Source of the DNA: Streptomyces novaecaesareae
GTDB lineage: Bacteria > Actinomycetota > Actinomycetes > Streptomycetales > Streptomycetaceae
NCBI RefSeq assembly: GCF_000716875.1
Contig: NZ_JNWQ01000039.1
Span: 1 to 61,340, forward strand
Direction: 5' to 3'
DNA length: 61,340 nucleotides
Each line of letters begins with the position of its first letter. Within the stretch, counting starts at the first letter, position 1. The notes under the pieces are model-generated. The model was given only the letters and a program-made list of their open reading frames with translations, searched no databases and was not told where the DNA came from. Both the position numbers and the translations under genes were made by a program. Of the stretch, positions 48,126-55,858 are shown piece by piece.

Positions 48126-48317
48126 TCAGGCCATCGGCGACTCCGGTGGCAGGGCTGATCCCGCGACCTCCTGCCACTGATCGACCGCCGCCGGCCCGGG
48201 CTGCCCCCGCAGCACCCCGGGCCGGTCCGCGTTCCCCTGCTCCCCCTGCTCCTCACGCTCGCCGCGCCGCCAGAGCGGCACCACCGCCACCGGGCGCCAC
48301 CCGGCGACCTCAGGCAT
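48126..48317 (-). CDS. small protein, second gene of an overlapping pair
   Basis: The 63-residue product (MPEVAGWRPVAVVPLWRRGE at the start) is Pro/Val/Glu-rich with no membrane segment or known motif. Its ATG overlaps the end of the upstream small gene (GATGCCTGA), which supports translation by coupling. It lies convergent with the DUF5685 gene, its stop codon eight bases from that gene's stop. I do not recognise a family. The existence of the protein rests on the overlap and on the size match, not on homology. Confidence 0.45.
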   Translation of the reverse strand: MPEVAGWRPVAVVPLWRRGEREEQGEQGNADRPGVLRGQPGPAAVDQWQEVAGSALPPESPMA

Positions 48318-48465
48318 CGCGCCCCGCCGCCTCCCGGTCCGCCACCAGCGACTGCTCCAACCCCGCCAGCAACTGCCGGAACCGCTCGGTGTCCTGCTCC
48401 GTCATCCGCCCCTCGGGGACCACCCCGGGCCGCTCGGCCACTCTCTCCGCCACTCTGTCGTCCAT
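48310..48465 (-). CDS. small helical protein, first gene of an overlapping pair
   Basis: The 51-residue product (MDDRVAERVAERPGVVPEGR, then a helix MTEQDTERFRQLLAGLEQSL) is charged and predicted to be helical. The ATG is at 48463-48465; its stop overlaps the start of the next small gene by eight bases. Short tandem VAER codons mark the start. I know of no family. Codon third positions are G/C-rich in this frame, consistent with real coding, but the evidence is modest. Confidence 0.4.
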   Translation of the reverse strand: MDDRVAERVAERPGVVPEGRMTEQDTERFRQLLAGLEQSLVADREAAGRDA

Positions 48466-48581
48466 GGGCCCGACGTTAGGCGGAGTCGATCAATGGCCGA
48501 TAAACGCCCGCTGGAGCGAGGAGCACCTGCCGCCGGGACGCCGACCGCGGCGAGCCCGCCGGTCGGCGCTGCGCAATTTCA

Positions 48582-48598
48582 TTAGGAAAGTTTCCTTA
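48582..48598 (+). promoter_or_regulatory. CsnR-type palindromic operator
   Basis: TTAGGAAAGTTTCCTTA contains the perfect 13-bp palindrome AGGAAAGTTTCCT, 85 bp upstream of the chitosanase start. GH46 chitosanase genes of actinomycetes carry palindromes of this form bound by the ROK-family regulator CsnR, which is released by chitosan oligosaccharides. Confidence 0.75.
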
Positions 48599-48680
48599 CC
48601 ACCTGGACCCCTGCCGCTTCCCCGGCCTACTCTGCTGCCGTGAGCTCGCGCTCTTCCCCACCGGAGATCGGAGCACCCCC

Positions 48681-49583
48681 GTGCGCGCCTCCCGAACCAC
48701 CCACCGCCTCACCGGCATTACCGGCCTCGCCGCCGTCGTCGCGGCGACCGCCTGCGCCACCGGCCCGGCCTCGGCCGTCCCCCCGACGCGGGCGGCGCAC
48801 ACCAGCACGGCCGCAGTCGCAGCCGCTGCCGCGGCCGCTGCCCGGCAGGCGTCCGCCGGGGGGCTCACCCCCGACCAGCGCCGCCGGGCGGACCAGTTGA
48901 TCAGCGTCTTCGAGAACAGCACCACCGAGATCCAGTACGGCTACGCCGAGAACATCGGCGACGGCCGCGGGGTCACCGCCGGACGGGCCGGCTTCACCAC
49001 CAACGACGGTGACGCGCTCAAGGTCGTCCGCGCCTACGCCGCCGTCGCCCCCGACAATCCGCTCGCCCGCTTCGCCCCCGAGCTGGAACGCCTGGCCGCG
49101 TCCGGCAGCGGGGACACCGGCGGCCTGCCCGAGGGCGAGTACATCGCCGCCTGGAAGCAGGCGGCCGAGGACCCCGCCTTCCGGCAGGTCCAGGACGAGC
49201 AGGTCGACCAGCGGTACTTCGGCCCCGCGACGGACCAGGCCGACCGCCTCGGCCTCACCACCGCGCTGGCCCGCGCCGAGCTCTACGACGCCTCCATCCA
49301 GCACGGCAACGGCGGCGAGTACGACGCCCTGCCCGCGCTGATCGGCCGGACCACCGCCAAGGTCGGCCCGCCGTCCGCCGCCGGGGAGCGCGCCTGGCTG
49401 GACGCCTTCTTCGACGTCCGCGTCGACGACCTGACCAACCCGGCCAACGCCTCCACCGCCGACGAGTGGCGCACGTCGGTCGACCGCGTCGAGTGCCTGC
49501 GCCGGATCGCCGCCACCGGCAACGACGACCTCGACGGCCCGTTCACCGTCACGGCCTTCGGCTCCGGCTACACCATCGCCTGA
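48681..49583 (+). CDS. csnA: secreted GH46 chitosanase
   Basis: The 300-residue protein has a signal peptide (RRLTGITGLAAVVAATAC-like core after RTTH), an Ala-rich linker, and a GH46 catalytic domain (about residues 65-300). FENSTTEIQYGYAENIGDGR carries catalytic Glu78 (FEN) and Asp94 (GDG), matching Glu22 and Asp40 of the N174 enzyme. Further marks are GRAGFTTNDGDAL and DQADRLGLTTALARAELYDA. It hydrolyses chitosan outside the cell, feeding glucosamine to pathways that end at NagB. The GTG follows GGAG. The upstream palindrome predicts CsnR control. Strong terminators follow. Confidence 0.93.
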   Translation: MRASRTTHRLTGITGLAAVVAATACATGPASAVPPTRAAHTSTAAVAAAAAAAARQASAGGLTPDQRRRADQLISVFENSTTEIQYGYAENIGDGRGVTAGRAGFTTNDGDALKVVRAYAAVAPDNPLARFAPELERLAASGSGDTGGLPEGEYIAAWKQAAEDPAFRQVQDEQVDQRYFGPATDQADRLGLTTALARAELYDASIQHGNGGEYDALPALIGRTTAKVGPPSAAGERAWLDAFFDVRVDDLTNPANASTADEWRTSVDRVECLRRIAATGNDDLDGPFTVTAFGSGYTIA

Positions 49584-49605
49584 GCCCTCCTTCTCCCCCC
49601 GACCC

Positions 49606-49632
49606 GGGGCCCGGGATGTGGGCCCGGGCCCC
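49606..49632 (+). terminator. first hairpin after the chitosanase gene
   Basis: GGGGCCCGGG pairs with CCCGGGCCCC (10 bp) around ATGTGGG, 22 bp after the stop. Confidence 0.8.
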
Positions 49633-49640
49633 GCCCGACC

Positions 49641-49683
49641 GCCGGTGGTGGCCGGGAGCCCCGCGCTCCCGGCCACCACCGGC
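49641..49683. terminator. 19-bp terminator between convergent genes
   Basis: A perfect 19-bp stem (GCCGGTGGTGGCCGGGAGC with its complement) and a CCCGC loop lie between the chitosanase and the convergent tetR gene. It is the longest perfect hairpin in the window. Confidence 0.9.
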
Positions 49684-49716
49684 GGCTCCGAGGACGCTCT
49701 CTTAACGCGGCAGCCT

Positions 49717-50280
49717 CTAACGTGGCAGCGCGGCGTCCAGCAGGATCCGGGCGGCCTGCTTGGCATCGGCGGCGGCCGTCGGATCGCCGTGGACGGCGGC
49801 GGCGGTGATGGCACCCTCGGCGAGCAGGGTCAGGTGGACGGCGGTGGTGGGCGGCGCGCCGGCCGCCTCGGCCAGGCCGGCGAGGTAGCCGCCGAACTCC
49901 TCCTTGTGGTGCCGGGCGGCGGCCGCGACGGCCGGGGTGGTGGCGCCCAGTTCGCCGAGGGAGTTGACGAACGCGCAGCCGCGGAAGCCGGGTTCGGCGA
50001 ACCACCGGCCGAGCCAGTCGAAGACCGCGAGCAGCTGCTCGCGAGGTGTGCCGCCGCTGCGCGAGACGTACACGGCGAGGCTCGCCCGCCAGCGGCCGTC
50101 GCGGCGCAGCAGGTAGGCCTCGACCAGGTCGTTCTTGGACGGGAAGTGCTGGTACAGGCGGCGCATCGTCATACCGGAGGCCGATCGGACGGCGTCCATG
50201 CCGACCGCCTGGATGCCCTGCCCGTAGAACAGTTCCTCGGCCGCGTCGAGGATGCGGGCCCGTGGGTCTTCGTGCTCCAT
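49717..50280 (-). CDS. TetR-family repressor
   Basis: The 187-residue protein has a TetR helix-turn-helix (about 8-55: ARILDAAEELFYGQGIQAVG, then SGMTMRRLYQHFPSKNDLVE) and a helical ligand domain with FRGCAFVNSLGEL, a pattern of TetR_C-type regulators near NTF2-like or oxidoreductase genes. The ATG at 50278-50280 follows AAGGG. It is divergent from the DUF1348 gene; the intervening 104 bp contain two strong palindromes, so it should repress itself and that gene. Confidence 0.93.
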   Translation of the reverse strand: MEHEDPRARILDAAEELFYGQGIQAVGMDAVRSASGMTMRRLYQHFPSKNDLVEAYLLRRDGRWRASLAVYVSRSGGTPREQLLAVFDWLGRWFAEPGFRGCAFVNSLGELGATTPAVAAAARHHKEEFGGYLAGLAEAAGAPPTTAVHLTLLAEGAITAAAVHGDPTAAADAKQAARILLDAALPR

Positions 50281-50298
50281 CTGCCGTGCCCTTTGCGC

Positions 50299-50351
50299 GA
50301 GAACGATAGTTCTCCTATCGTAGCCAGCAACGTGAGAACGATCGTTCTCAC
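50299..50351. promoter_or_regulatory. two TetR-type operators
   Basis: GAGAACGATAGTTCTC (50299-50314, with the overlapping ACGATAG-TTCTC-CTATCGT) and the perfect 20-bp palindrome GTGAGAACGATCGTTCTCAC (50332-50351) lie in the tetR/DUF1348 divergent region. They share the core GAGAACGAT.GTTCTC, as expected for sites of one regulator. Confidence 0.85.
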
Positions 50352-50384
50352 TGGCGGAATACCCGTTCTCCGAGGAGTCCACGC

Positions 50385-50867
50385 ATGGCCGACCAGCACG
50401 AAGGACAGCGCCCACCCCTGCCCCCGTTCACCGAGGAGACCGCCCGGCAGAAGGCCCGGGCCGCCGAGGACGCCTGGAACACCCGCGACCCGCGGCGCGT
50501 CGCCCTCGCCTACACACCCGACAGCCGCTGGCGCAACCGCGCCGAGTTCCTCACCGGGCGCGAGGCGATCGCCGACTTCCTCACCCGCAAGTGGCACCGT
50601 GAGCTCGACTACCGGCTCATCAAGGAGCTGTGGGCGTACGACGGCGACCGGATCGCGGTCCGCTTCGCCTACGAGTGGCACGACGGCGCCGGCCGGTGGT
50701 ACCGCTCCTACGGCAACGAGAACTGGGAGTTCGCCCCGGACGGCCTGATGGCCCGGCGGCACGCCTCCATCAACGACCTGCCGATCACCGCCGAGGAGCG
50801 GCTGTTCCACTGGCCGCTCGGCCGCCGACCCGACGACCACCCGGGCCTGACCGAACTCGGCCTCTGA
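50385..50867 (+). CDS. DUF1348 (NTF2-like) protein
   Basis: The 160-residue protein matches DUF1348, an NTF2-like cone fold: [76 protein letters not shown] and [11 protein letters not shown]. Members are cytosolic and of unknown reaction. The ATG follows CGAGGAG. It is divergent from and probably repressed by the TetR regulator next door. Confidence 0.9.
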   Translation: MADQHEGQRPPLPPFTEETARQKARAAEDAWNTRDPRRVALAYTPDSRWRNRAEFLTGREAIADFLTRKWHRELDYRLIKELWAYDGDRIAVRFAYEWHDGAGRWYRSYGNENWEFAPDGLMARRHASINDLPITAEERLFHWPLGRRPDDHPGLTELGL

Positions 50868-51050
50868 GGCTACCGGGGCGGCCGGGGGGCTGGGGGGCCG
50901 GGGCGGCGGCGCTCTCCGAGGCCTCCGGGGCAGCCTGACGCCGCATCGGGCGACACTGTTCCACGCCTGTGACACCCCGCGAACCGGTCACTGACCTCGC
51001 GCTGACACGCTTCCTTCTCGAAAGCGAACAGCACCCGAGGGGGACCTGGA

Positions 51051-52118
51051 ATGTCCGTGCGCAACAGATTCGGCACCGCCGCCGCGATCGCCCTGATGAC
51101 CACCGTCGGCGCGGTCCTGCTCTCGGCCTGCGGCCCCGACACCACCGGCTCCAGCCCCACCGCCGCCCCGACCGGTGCCGCGCCGACCGGCGCCGCCCCC
51201 GGTTCCGCGGCGCCGGGGACGGCCGCGCCCGGCGCCCCGTCCCACTCCGGCAGCCCCGCGCCGGGCGGCAAGGAGGTCAACGGCACCTCCGCCGCCAACC
51301 ACCTCACCATCAGCACCGGAACCCAGACCGTGGCGATGAACGGCACCACCGTCGACTTCGGCACCGTCGTGCGCGACCTCGCCTGGTCCCCCGACGGCAA
51401 GAAGGCCGCCTTCGTCAACGGCGACGGCGACCTGGTGACGGCCAATCCGGACGGCACCGGCAAGGTCACCCTCGCCAAGAACCCCGGCGGGGAGACCTGG
51501 TCCCACCCGACCTGGCAGCACGCCACCACGGATCCCGGCGTCACCACCGTCCCCGGTGCCCTCGACCGCTTCGCCACCATCGTCTTCGCGAGCAGCAAGG
51601 GCGGTGTGCTGAAGCTGGAGAAGGTCCCCACCAAGACCCCCGGCGCCACCCCCGAGGTCCTGACCCCGCACAACTCCGAGGGCGGCAACGACAACCTGCC
51701 GCAGCCGCCGCAGACCGGCAACACCTGGGCCAACGCGGGCGGCCACCGCGGCGAGATCGCCTACGCCAACACCCCGGCCAACGAGGTGTACATCTACGAC
51801 GACTACATCCGGCCCGACACCCGGGACGTGGGCAAGGGCTCCCAGCCGGCCCTCTCCCCCGACGGCGAGCACGTCGTCTTCGTCCGCTCGGTGAACGGCC
51901 ACGACCACCTGTTCACCCGCTCCATGGATGTCGACCGGAAGGACGAGAAGGACCTCACCCCGTCGGCCGGCACCGACTACACCGAGCCCGCCTGGTCCCC
52001 CGACGGCAAGACCGTCGCGGCCCGCACCCCGGACGGTGTCAGCACCCTGCCCGCCGACGGATCCGCCGCGCCGACCCACGTCTCCACCGTCAAGGGCCTG
52101 CCCGTCTACCGGCCGTAG
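51051..52118 (+). CDS. exported lipoprotein with TolB/PD40-like beta-propeller repeats
   Basis: The 355-residue protein has a signal peptide with lipobox LLSAC (about residues 23-27), an Ala/Pro/Gly/Thr-rich linker with APTGAAPTGAAPG repeats, and a propeller-like domain. PD40 units such as LAWSPDGKKAAFVNGDGD, PALSPDGEHVVFVRSV and PAWSPDGKTVAARTPDG are visible, fewer than a full propeller would show. It should be anchored on the outer face of the membrane, perhaps as a binding or scaffolding protein. The ATG follows GAGGGGG. Degenerate repeats containing its TAG occur after the gene. Confidence 0.82.
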   Translation: MSVRNRFGTAAAIALMTTVGAVLLSACGPDTTGSSPTAAPTGAAPTGAAPGSAAPGTAAPGAPSHSGSPAPGGKEVNGTSAANHLTISTGTQTVAMNGTTVDFGTVVRDLAWSPDGKKAAFVNGDGDLVTANPDGTGKVTLAKNPGGETWSHPTWQHATTDPGVTTVPGALDRFATIVFASSKGGVLKLEKVPTKTPGATPEVLTPHNSEGGNDNLPQPPQTGNTWANAGGHRGEIAYANTPANEVYIYDDYIRPDTRDVGKGSQPALSPDGEHVVFVRSVNGHDHLFTRSMDVDRKDEKDLTPSAGTDYTEPAWSPDGKTVAARTPDGVSTLPADGSAAPTHVSTVKGLPVYRP

Positions 52119-52187
52119 GGCCGAGAGACCGACAGACCGTAAAGCCGACCGGCCGTTAGAAAGCCGACCAGCCGGCGGCGGACCTGC

Positions 52188-52781
52188 CTACCGGCCCTGG
52201 CCGGGCTTCGCCAACTCGGCGCGCAGCTCGGCCAGGTGTTCGTCGGCCGACTCGTGCGGCAGGAACTCGACCAGGTCGAGGAAGCGGAACAGCACCCGGG
52301 CCTCGGTGACCGCGTACTCGTAGTCGCCGAACCCGACCACCGCGCCGAGCCCGCCGCGCGCCGCCCCGCGGACGGCGGCCGAGGTCAGCTCGTCGGCCGG
52401 GTCCTCGGCGGTCGCCCGCCGCCGGGCGTTCGGTCGCGCCAGGTACGGGCAGACCATCGACGCGTAGAGCATGCACGCGCGGTGCCCGGGGCCCTCCATG
52501 GTCGGTGCGAGGTTCCGGTACGGCCGCCCGCTGGCGAGGGCCTCGGCGATCGCCGCGCTCTCGGCGGGGCCGACGACCCGCCAGACCGGCCCGCGCGCCA
52601 TGAAGCCGCCGCACACCGAACAGCGGCGCTGGAGCGCGCAGTCGGCGCTGCGCCCGTGGTCCGTGAGCGCGAACTGCGGCTCGCCGCCGCGCCAGGGCGT
52701 GATCGCCGGCACCGGGTACCCCCGCCCGTCCCGGGGCCGCGCCCCCACACCGTCCGGCATCGGCACAAGTTCGAATCGCAC
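52188..52781 (-). CDS. uncharacterised protein with Cys motifs
   Basis: The 197-residue protein has cysteines in DCALQRRCSVCGGFM and in HRACMLYASMVCPYL, which could bind a metal or cluster. AITPWRGGEPQFALTDHGR precedes them. The second half contains GGLGAVVGFGDYEYAVTEAR and LFRFLDLVEFLPHESADEHL. Homologous hypothetical proteins occur in actinomycetes, but I cannot name a family. It has no export signal. The GTG at 52779-52781 lacks a good ribosome-binding site; a TATCGA element sits seven bases upstream. Confidence 0.65.
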   Translation of the reverse strand: MRFELVPMPDGVGARPRDGRGYPVPAITPWRGGEPQFALTDHGRSADCALQRRCSVCGGFMARGPVWRVVGPAESAAIAEALASGRPYRNLAPTMEGPGHRACMLYASMVCPYLARPNARRRATAEDPADELTSAAVRGAARGGLGAVVGFGDYEYAVTEARVLFRFLDLVEFLPHESADEHLAELRAELAKPGQGR

Positions 52782-52897
52782 GCCCCTATCGATACCAGGG
52801 ACGAAGGCGGCAGGTCGACCCCGGGCACGACGGGAAGGGCGGTGCGCGACGGGAAGGGCCGGTGCGCGACGGGAGGGCCGGGGCCGGCGGCGGCAGC

Positions 52898-53428
52898 CTA
52901 GGAGTCCCGCCCCTCCGCCTCCTGGACCAGCATCACCTTCCGCAGCAGTTCCGACAGCGTGCGCCGCTCGTCCTCCGACAGCACCCCGAGGAGTCGGCGT
53001 TCCTCCCGGCCGACCACGTCGAGGGCTTCCTGCCAGGCGGCGCGCCCGGCGTCCGTCAGCACGATGTCGACCTTCCGGCGGTCCGCCGTGGACGGCGTGC
53101 GCAGGACGAAGCCCCGGCGTTCCAGGGTCTCCAGCCGGCCGGTGATCGAGGCCGGGGCGAGGTTGAGGTCGGCGCGCAGTTCGGAGGGGGCGGCGTGGCC
53201 GCCGCGGCCGGCGAGGACGTGCAGGGTGTCGAACTCGTGCTTGTGCAGGCCGTAGTCGCTGACGCCCTGTTCGCGGACCCGGCCGAGGTGGCGGATGAGC
53301 CGCTGCATGCGGGTGACGGCGGCCTCGATGTCCGGGTCGAGGTGGGGCAGCACCGGTAGCCAGCGGTCGAGGTGGCCGTCCGTCCAGTCGCGGGGCGGCG
53401 CGTCGTGCTGGTGGGGGTGCTCGGCCAT
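52898..53428 (-). CDS. MarR-family regulator
   Basis: The 176-residue protein has a His-rich start (MAEHPHQHD) and a MarR winged helix: YGLHKHEFDTLHVLAGRG, LRADLNLAPASITGRLETLE, RRGFVLRTPSTADRRKVDIV, LTDAGRAAWQEAL. It should bind a palindrome as a dimer and be released by a phenolic or similar ligand. The ATG at 53426-53428 has no ribosome-binding site; TAGACT lies six bases upstream, so the mRNA is probably leaderless. It is divergent from an MFS exporter whose promoter lies 80 bp away. It probably represses both. Confidence 0.92.
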   Translation of the reverse strand: MAEHPHQHDAPPRDWTDGHLDRWLPVLPHLDPDIEAAVTRMQRLIRHLGRVREQGVSDYGLHKHEFDTLHVLAGRGGHAAPSELRADLNLAPASITGRLETLERRGFVLRTPSTADRRKVDIVLTDAGRAAWQEALDVVGREERRLLGVLSEDERRTLSELLRKVMLVQEAEGRDS

Positions 53429-53508
53429 GGGAGGAGTCTACAAACCCTAAAGCAACGGCAGCAAAATATTCGTTGCCAAAATTTCGTCACCGAAATACAG
53501 TGCGGCGC
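53429..53508. promoter_or_regulatory. back-to-back leaderless promoters with palindromes
   Basis: Leftward: TTGCTG, 18-bp spacer, TAGACT, six bases, ATG of marR. Rightward: TTGCCA (53473-53478), 17-bp spacer, TACAGT (53496-53501), seven bases, GTG of the MFS gene. Inverted repeats GCAACG-N13-CGTTGC (53452-53476) and ATTTCG-TCAC-CGAAAT (53481-53496) overlap both promoters and are likely MarR sites. Confidence 0.7.
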
Positions 53509-54870
53509 GTGACCCGACACCCCCTGCGCCTCCCGGCCTTCCGCCTGCTCTTCCTCGGCCGGACGATCTCCACCCTGGGCGACGCCGTCGTCCCCGCCGC
53601 CCTCGCGATCGCCATAACCCGGGCCACCGGCTCCTCCGCCGCGCTCGCCCTGGTGCTGGGCTGCGCGATGGTGCCCAGGCTGCTCCTGCTGCCCTTCGGC
53701 GGGGTGGTCGGCGACCGCTTCGACCCGCGCCTGGTCGCGCTCACCACCGACCTCGTCCGGGCCTTCAGCCAGCTGCTCGTCGGCCTGGAACTGCTCGGCG
53801 GGCACCCCCGCCTCGCACACCTCGCGATCGCCTCGGCCGTCGGCGGCACCGCCTCCGCCTTCGCCATGCCCACCGCCTCCCCGCTGGTCGCGGCCACCGT
53901 CCGGGGCGAGCTGCGACTGCGGGCCAACGCCCTGCTCGGCACCGCCACCGGCGCCGCCCGCCTCGGCGGCCCGGCCCTCGCCGGAGTGCTGGTCTACACC
54001 GCCGGCCCCGGCTGGGCGTTCGTCCTGGACGGCGCCTCCTTCGCGCTGAGCGCGGCGCTGCTCGTCAGGCTCACCCGGCTCACCATCGACCACCGCCCCG
54101 AAGGCCACTCCCCCGACGACCACGCCCCCGTCGAGCCGCGCTCGCTGCGCCGGGACCTCGCCGACGGCTGGGGCGAGGTGCGCTCCCGGGACTGGTACTG
54201 GACCAGCCTGATCGCCCACGGGGTGTGGAACGGCGCGAGCGCCGTGCTGCTCACCCTCGGCCCGCTGATCGCCGCCACCCGGCTTGGCGGCGACGGCGCC
54301 TGGGTCGCGCTGACCCAGGCGGGGGCGGTCGGCCTGCTGGCCGGCTCGCTGCTCGCCGGTCGGCTCCGGCCCCGCCGCCCGGTACTGGCCGGCAACCTCG
54401 CCCTGGCGCTGTACGGGCTGCCGCTGCTCGCGCTCGCCGTTCCGGCCCCGCTGCCGCTCGTGGTGGCCGCGCAGGCGGTGGCGCTGGCCGGGCTGGGATT
54501 CCTGAACCCGGTCTGGGCGACGGTGGTCCAGCAGGACTTCCCGGCCGGGGCCCTGGCCCGGGTCACCTCGTACGACTGGCTGCTCTCGCTGGCCGCCGCC
54601 CCGCTCGGGTACGTCCTGGCGCCGCTGGCCGCCGACGCCTGGGGCAGCCGGGTGCCGCTGCTGGCGGCCGCAGCGCTGGTGACCGTGGTCTGCGCGGGCA
54701 CGGCCGCGGTCCCCGGGGTCCGCCGGCACGGCGCCCGGCCGGGGACGGGACCGCAGGACGGCCCCGAACCGGCGACTCCGCCACCGGCGACCCCCGCACC
54801 GGTGGCCGCCACCCCCGCACCGGACGCGGGCACGGGCACGGAACGGCCACCGGCTCAGCTCAACTCCTGA
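53509..54870 (+). CDS. MFS exporter (EntS/DHA3-like)
   Basis: The 453-residue protein has 11-12 hydrophobic segments. LPAFRLLFLGRTISTLGDAV starts the first helix; GGVVGDRFDPRLVALTTDLV is motif A. GPALAGVLVYTAGPGWAFVL and WATVVQQDFPAGALARVTSYD are typical of EntS-like exporters. The C-terminal 55 residues are Pro/Ala/Thr-rich and cytosolic. The GTG at 53509 fits a leaderless promoter; a GTG nine bases earlier overlaps the -10. It is divergent from, and likely controlled by, the MarR regulator. Confidence 0.88.
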   Translation: MTRHPLRLPAFRLLFLGRTISTLGDAVVPAALAIAITRATGSSAALALVLGCAMVPRLLLLPFGGVVGDRFDPRLVALTTDLVRAFSQLLVGLELLGGHPRLAHLAIASAVGGTASAFAMPTASPLVAATVRGELRLRANALLGTATGAARLGGPALAGVLVYTAGPGWAFVLDGASFALSAALLVRLTRLTIDHRPEGHSPDDHAPVEPRSLRRDLADGWGEVRSRDWYWTSLIAHGVWNGASAVLLTLGPLIAATRLGGDGAWVALTQAGAVGLLAGSLLAGRLRPRRPVLAGNLALALYGLPLLALAVPAPLPLVVAAQAVALAGLGFLNPVWATVVQQDFPAGALARVTSYDWLLSLAAAPLGYVLAPLAADAWGSRVPLLAAAALVTVVCAGTAAVPGVRRHGARPGTGPQDGPEPATPPPATPAPVAATPAPDAGTGTERPPAQLNS

Positions 54871-54880
54871 TCACCGCAGG

Positions 54881-55777
54881 TCAGTTCCAGATGCCGGTGA
54901 TGTCGCTCGCGGAGGCCGCGTTGCCCGCGTGGCCGGCGGCCCCGGCCAGGTCCTCCAGGGTGCGCAGCACGTTGTAGTGGTTGTAGGTGGTGGCGGAGCT
55001 GCTGCCGGGGGTCACGTGGGCGCCGTAGACGACGGTCGGGATCCGGTTGCCGGACAGCTTGTTGTCCTCGTCGAAGGTGACGACCAGCAGGCTGTTGTGG
55101 CTCTGCGCCCAGGTGGCGTACGCGCCGAGGTTGTTCTTGATCCAGGTGTCGCCGGTGCTGACCGAGCAGTCGTGCATGTCACTGCACAGGTTCGGCACGA
55201 CGAAGGAGACGTTCGGCAGGGTGGTGTAGTCGGTCGGGAACTGCGCGAAGGTCTTGGCCGAGCTGAGCGGGACGTTGCCGAAGCCGAACCACGGGTTGTG
55301 CTTCTGCGCGTAGTTGCCGCTGCTGCACACGGTGCTGCCCTGACTGGGCAGGGACTCGTTGTAGCTGGCCCAGGTCTTGCCGGCGGCGATGACCTCGGAG
55401 GCCAGGTTGGCGGCCTGGAAGCCGCCGACCGTCACGCAGCTGTCGTCGACGGTGCCCTGGGTGGAGCCGGAGAACAGCGCGTAGTAGTTCGGCTCGCTCG
55501 GGTGGGTGATGCCGTAGGACTGGGTGAGGTTGGCGCCGCCCGCCTTCAGGGTGTTGTTGATGTACGGGGCGCTGCTGCTGCCGATGACCTGGGTGTAGGC
55601 GTGGTTCTCCATCACCACGACGATGATGTGGTCGGGGGTGGGCAGCGCAGCCGCCTGGGCGGTGGAGGCAGTCGCCGCCCAGAGACCGGCGGAGGCGGCG
55701 ACCAGCGCGACGGCGGAGCCGATGGCGGTCGCGGTGCGGCGGGAGCGGGGGTTCAGGGGCTTCGTGGACGAAGTCAT
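54881..55777 (-). CDS. secreted phosphoesterase-family protein (acid phosphatase/phospholipase C-like)
   Basis: The 298-residue protein has a signal peptide (RRTATAIGSAVALVAASAGL, cleavage near AQAAAL). The phosphoesterase fold follows with DHIIVVVMENHAYTQVIG, the metal-binding and nucleophile region. LTQSYGITHPSEPNYYALFSG, FVVPNLCSDMHDC and LLVVTFDEDNKLSG supply later metal ligands. The family covers phospholipase C and acid phosphatases such as AcpA. It acts outside the cell on phosphate esters. The ATG follows GAGG. It is convergent with the MFS gene (10 bp) and 81 bp downstream of the PLD-like gene. Confidence 0.9.
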   Translation of the reverse strand: MTSSTKPLNPRSRRTATAIGSAVALVAASAGLWAATASTAQAAALPTPDHIIVVVMENHAYTQVIGSSSAPYINNTLKAGGANLTQSYGITHPSEPNYYALFSGSTQGTVDDSCVTVGGFQAANLASEVIAAGKTWASYNESLPSQGSTVCSSGNYAQKHNPWFGFGNVPLSSAKTFAQFPTDYTTLPNVSFVVPNLCSDMHDCSVSTGDTWIKNNLGAYATWAQSHNSLLVVTFDEDNKLSGNRIPTVVYGAHVTPGSSSATTYNHYNVLRTLEDLAGAAGHAGNAASASDITGIWN

Positions 55778-55858
55778 GACAAATCCTCGGGTAGGGAGCG
55801 GCCCAGCGAGCCGCCCGGAAGACGGGAGCGGTACGGCGGTACAACCCAGCGGTGCGGC

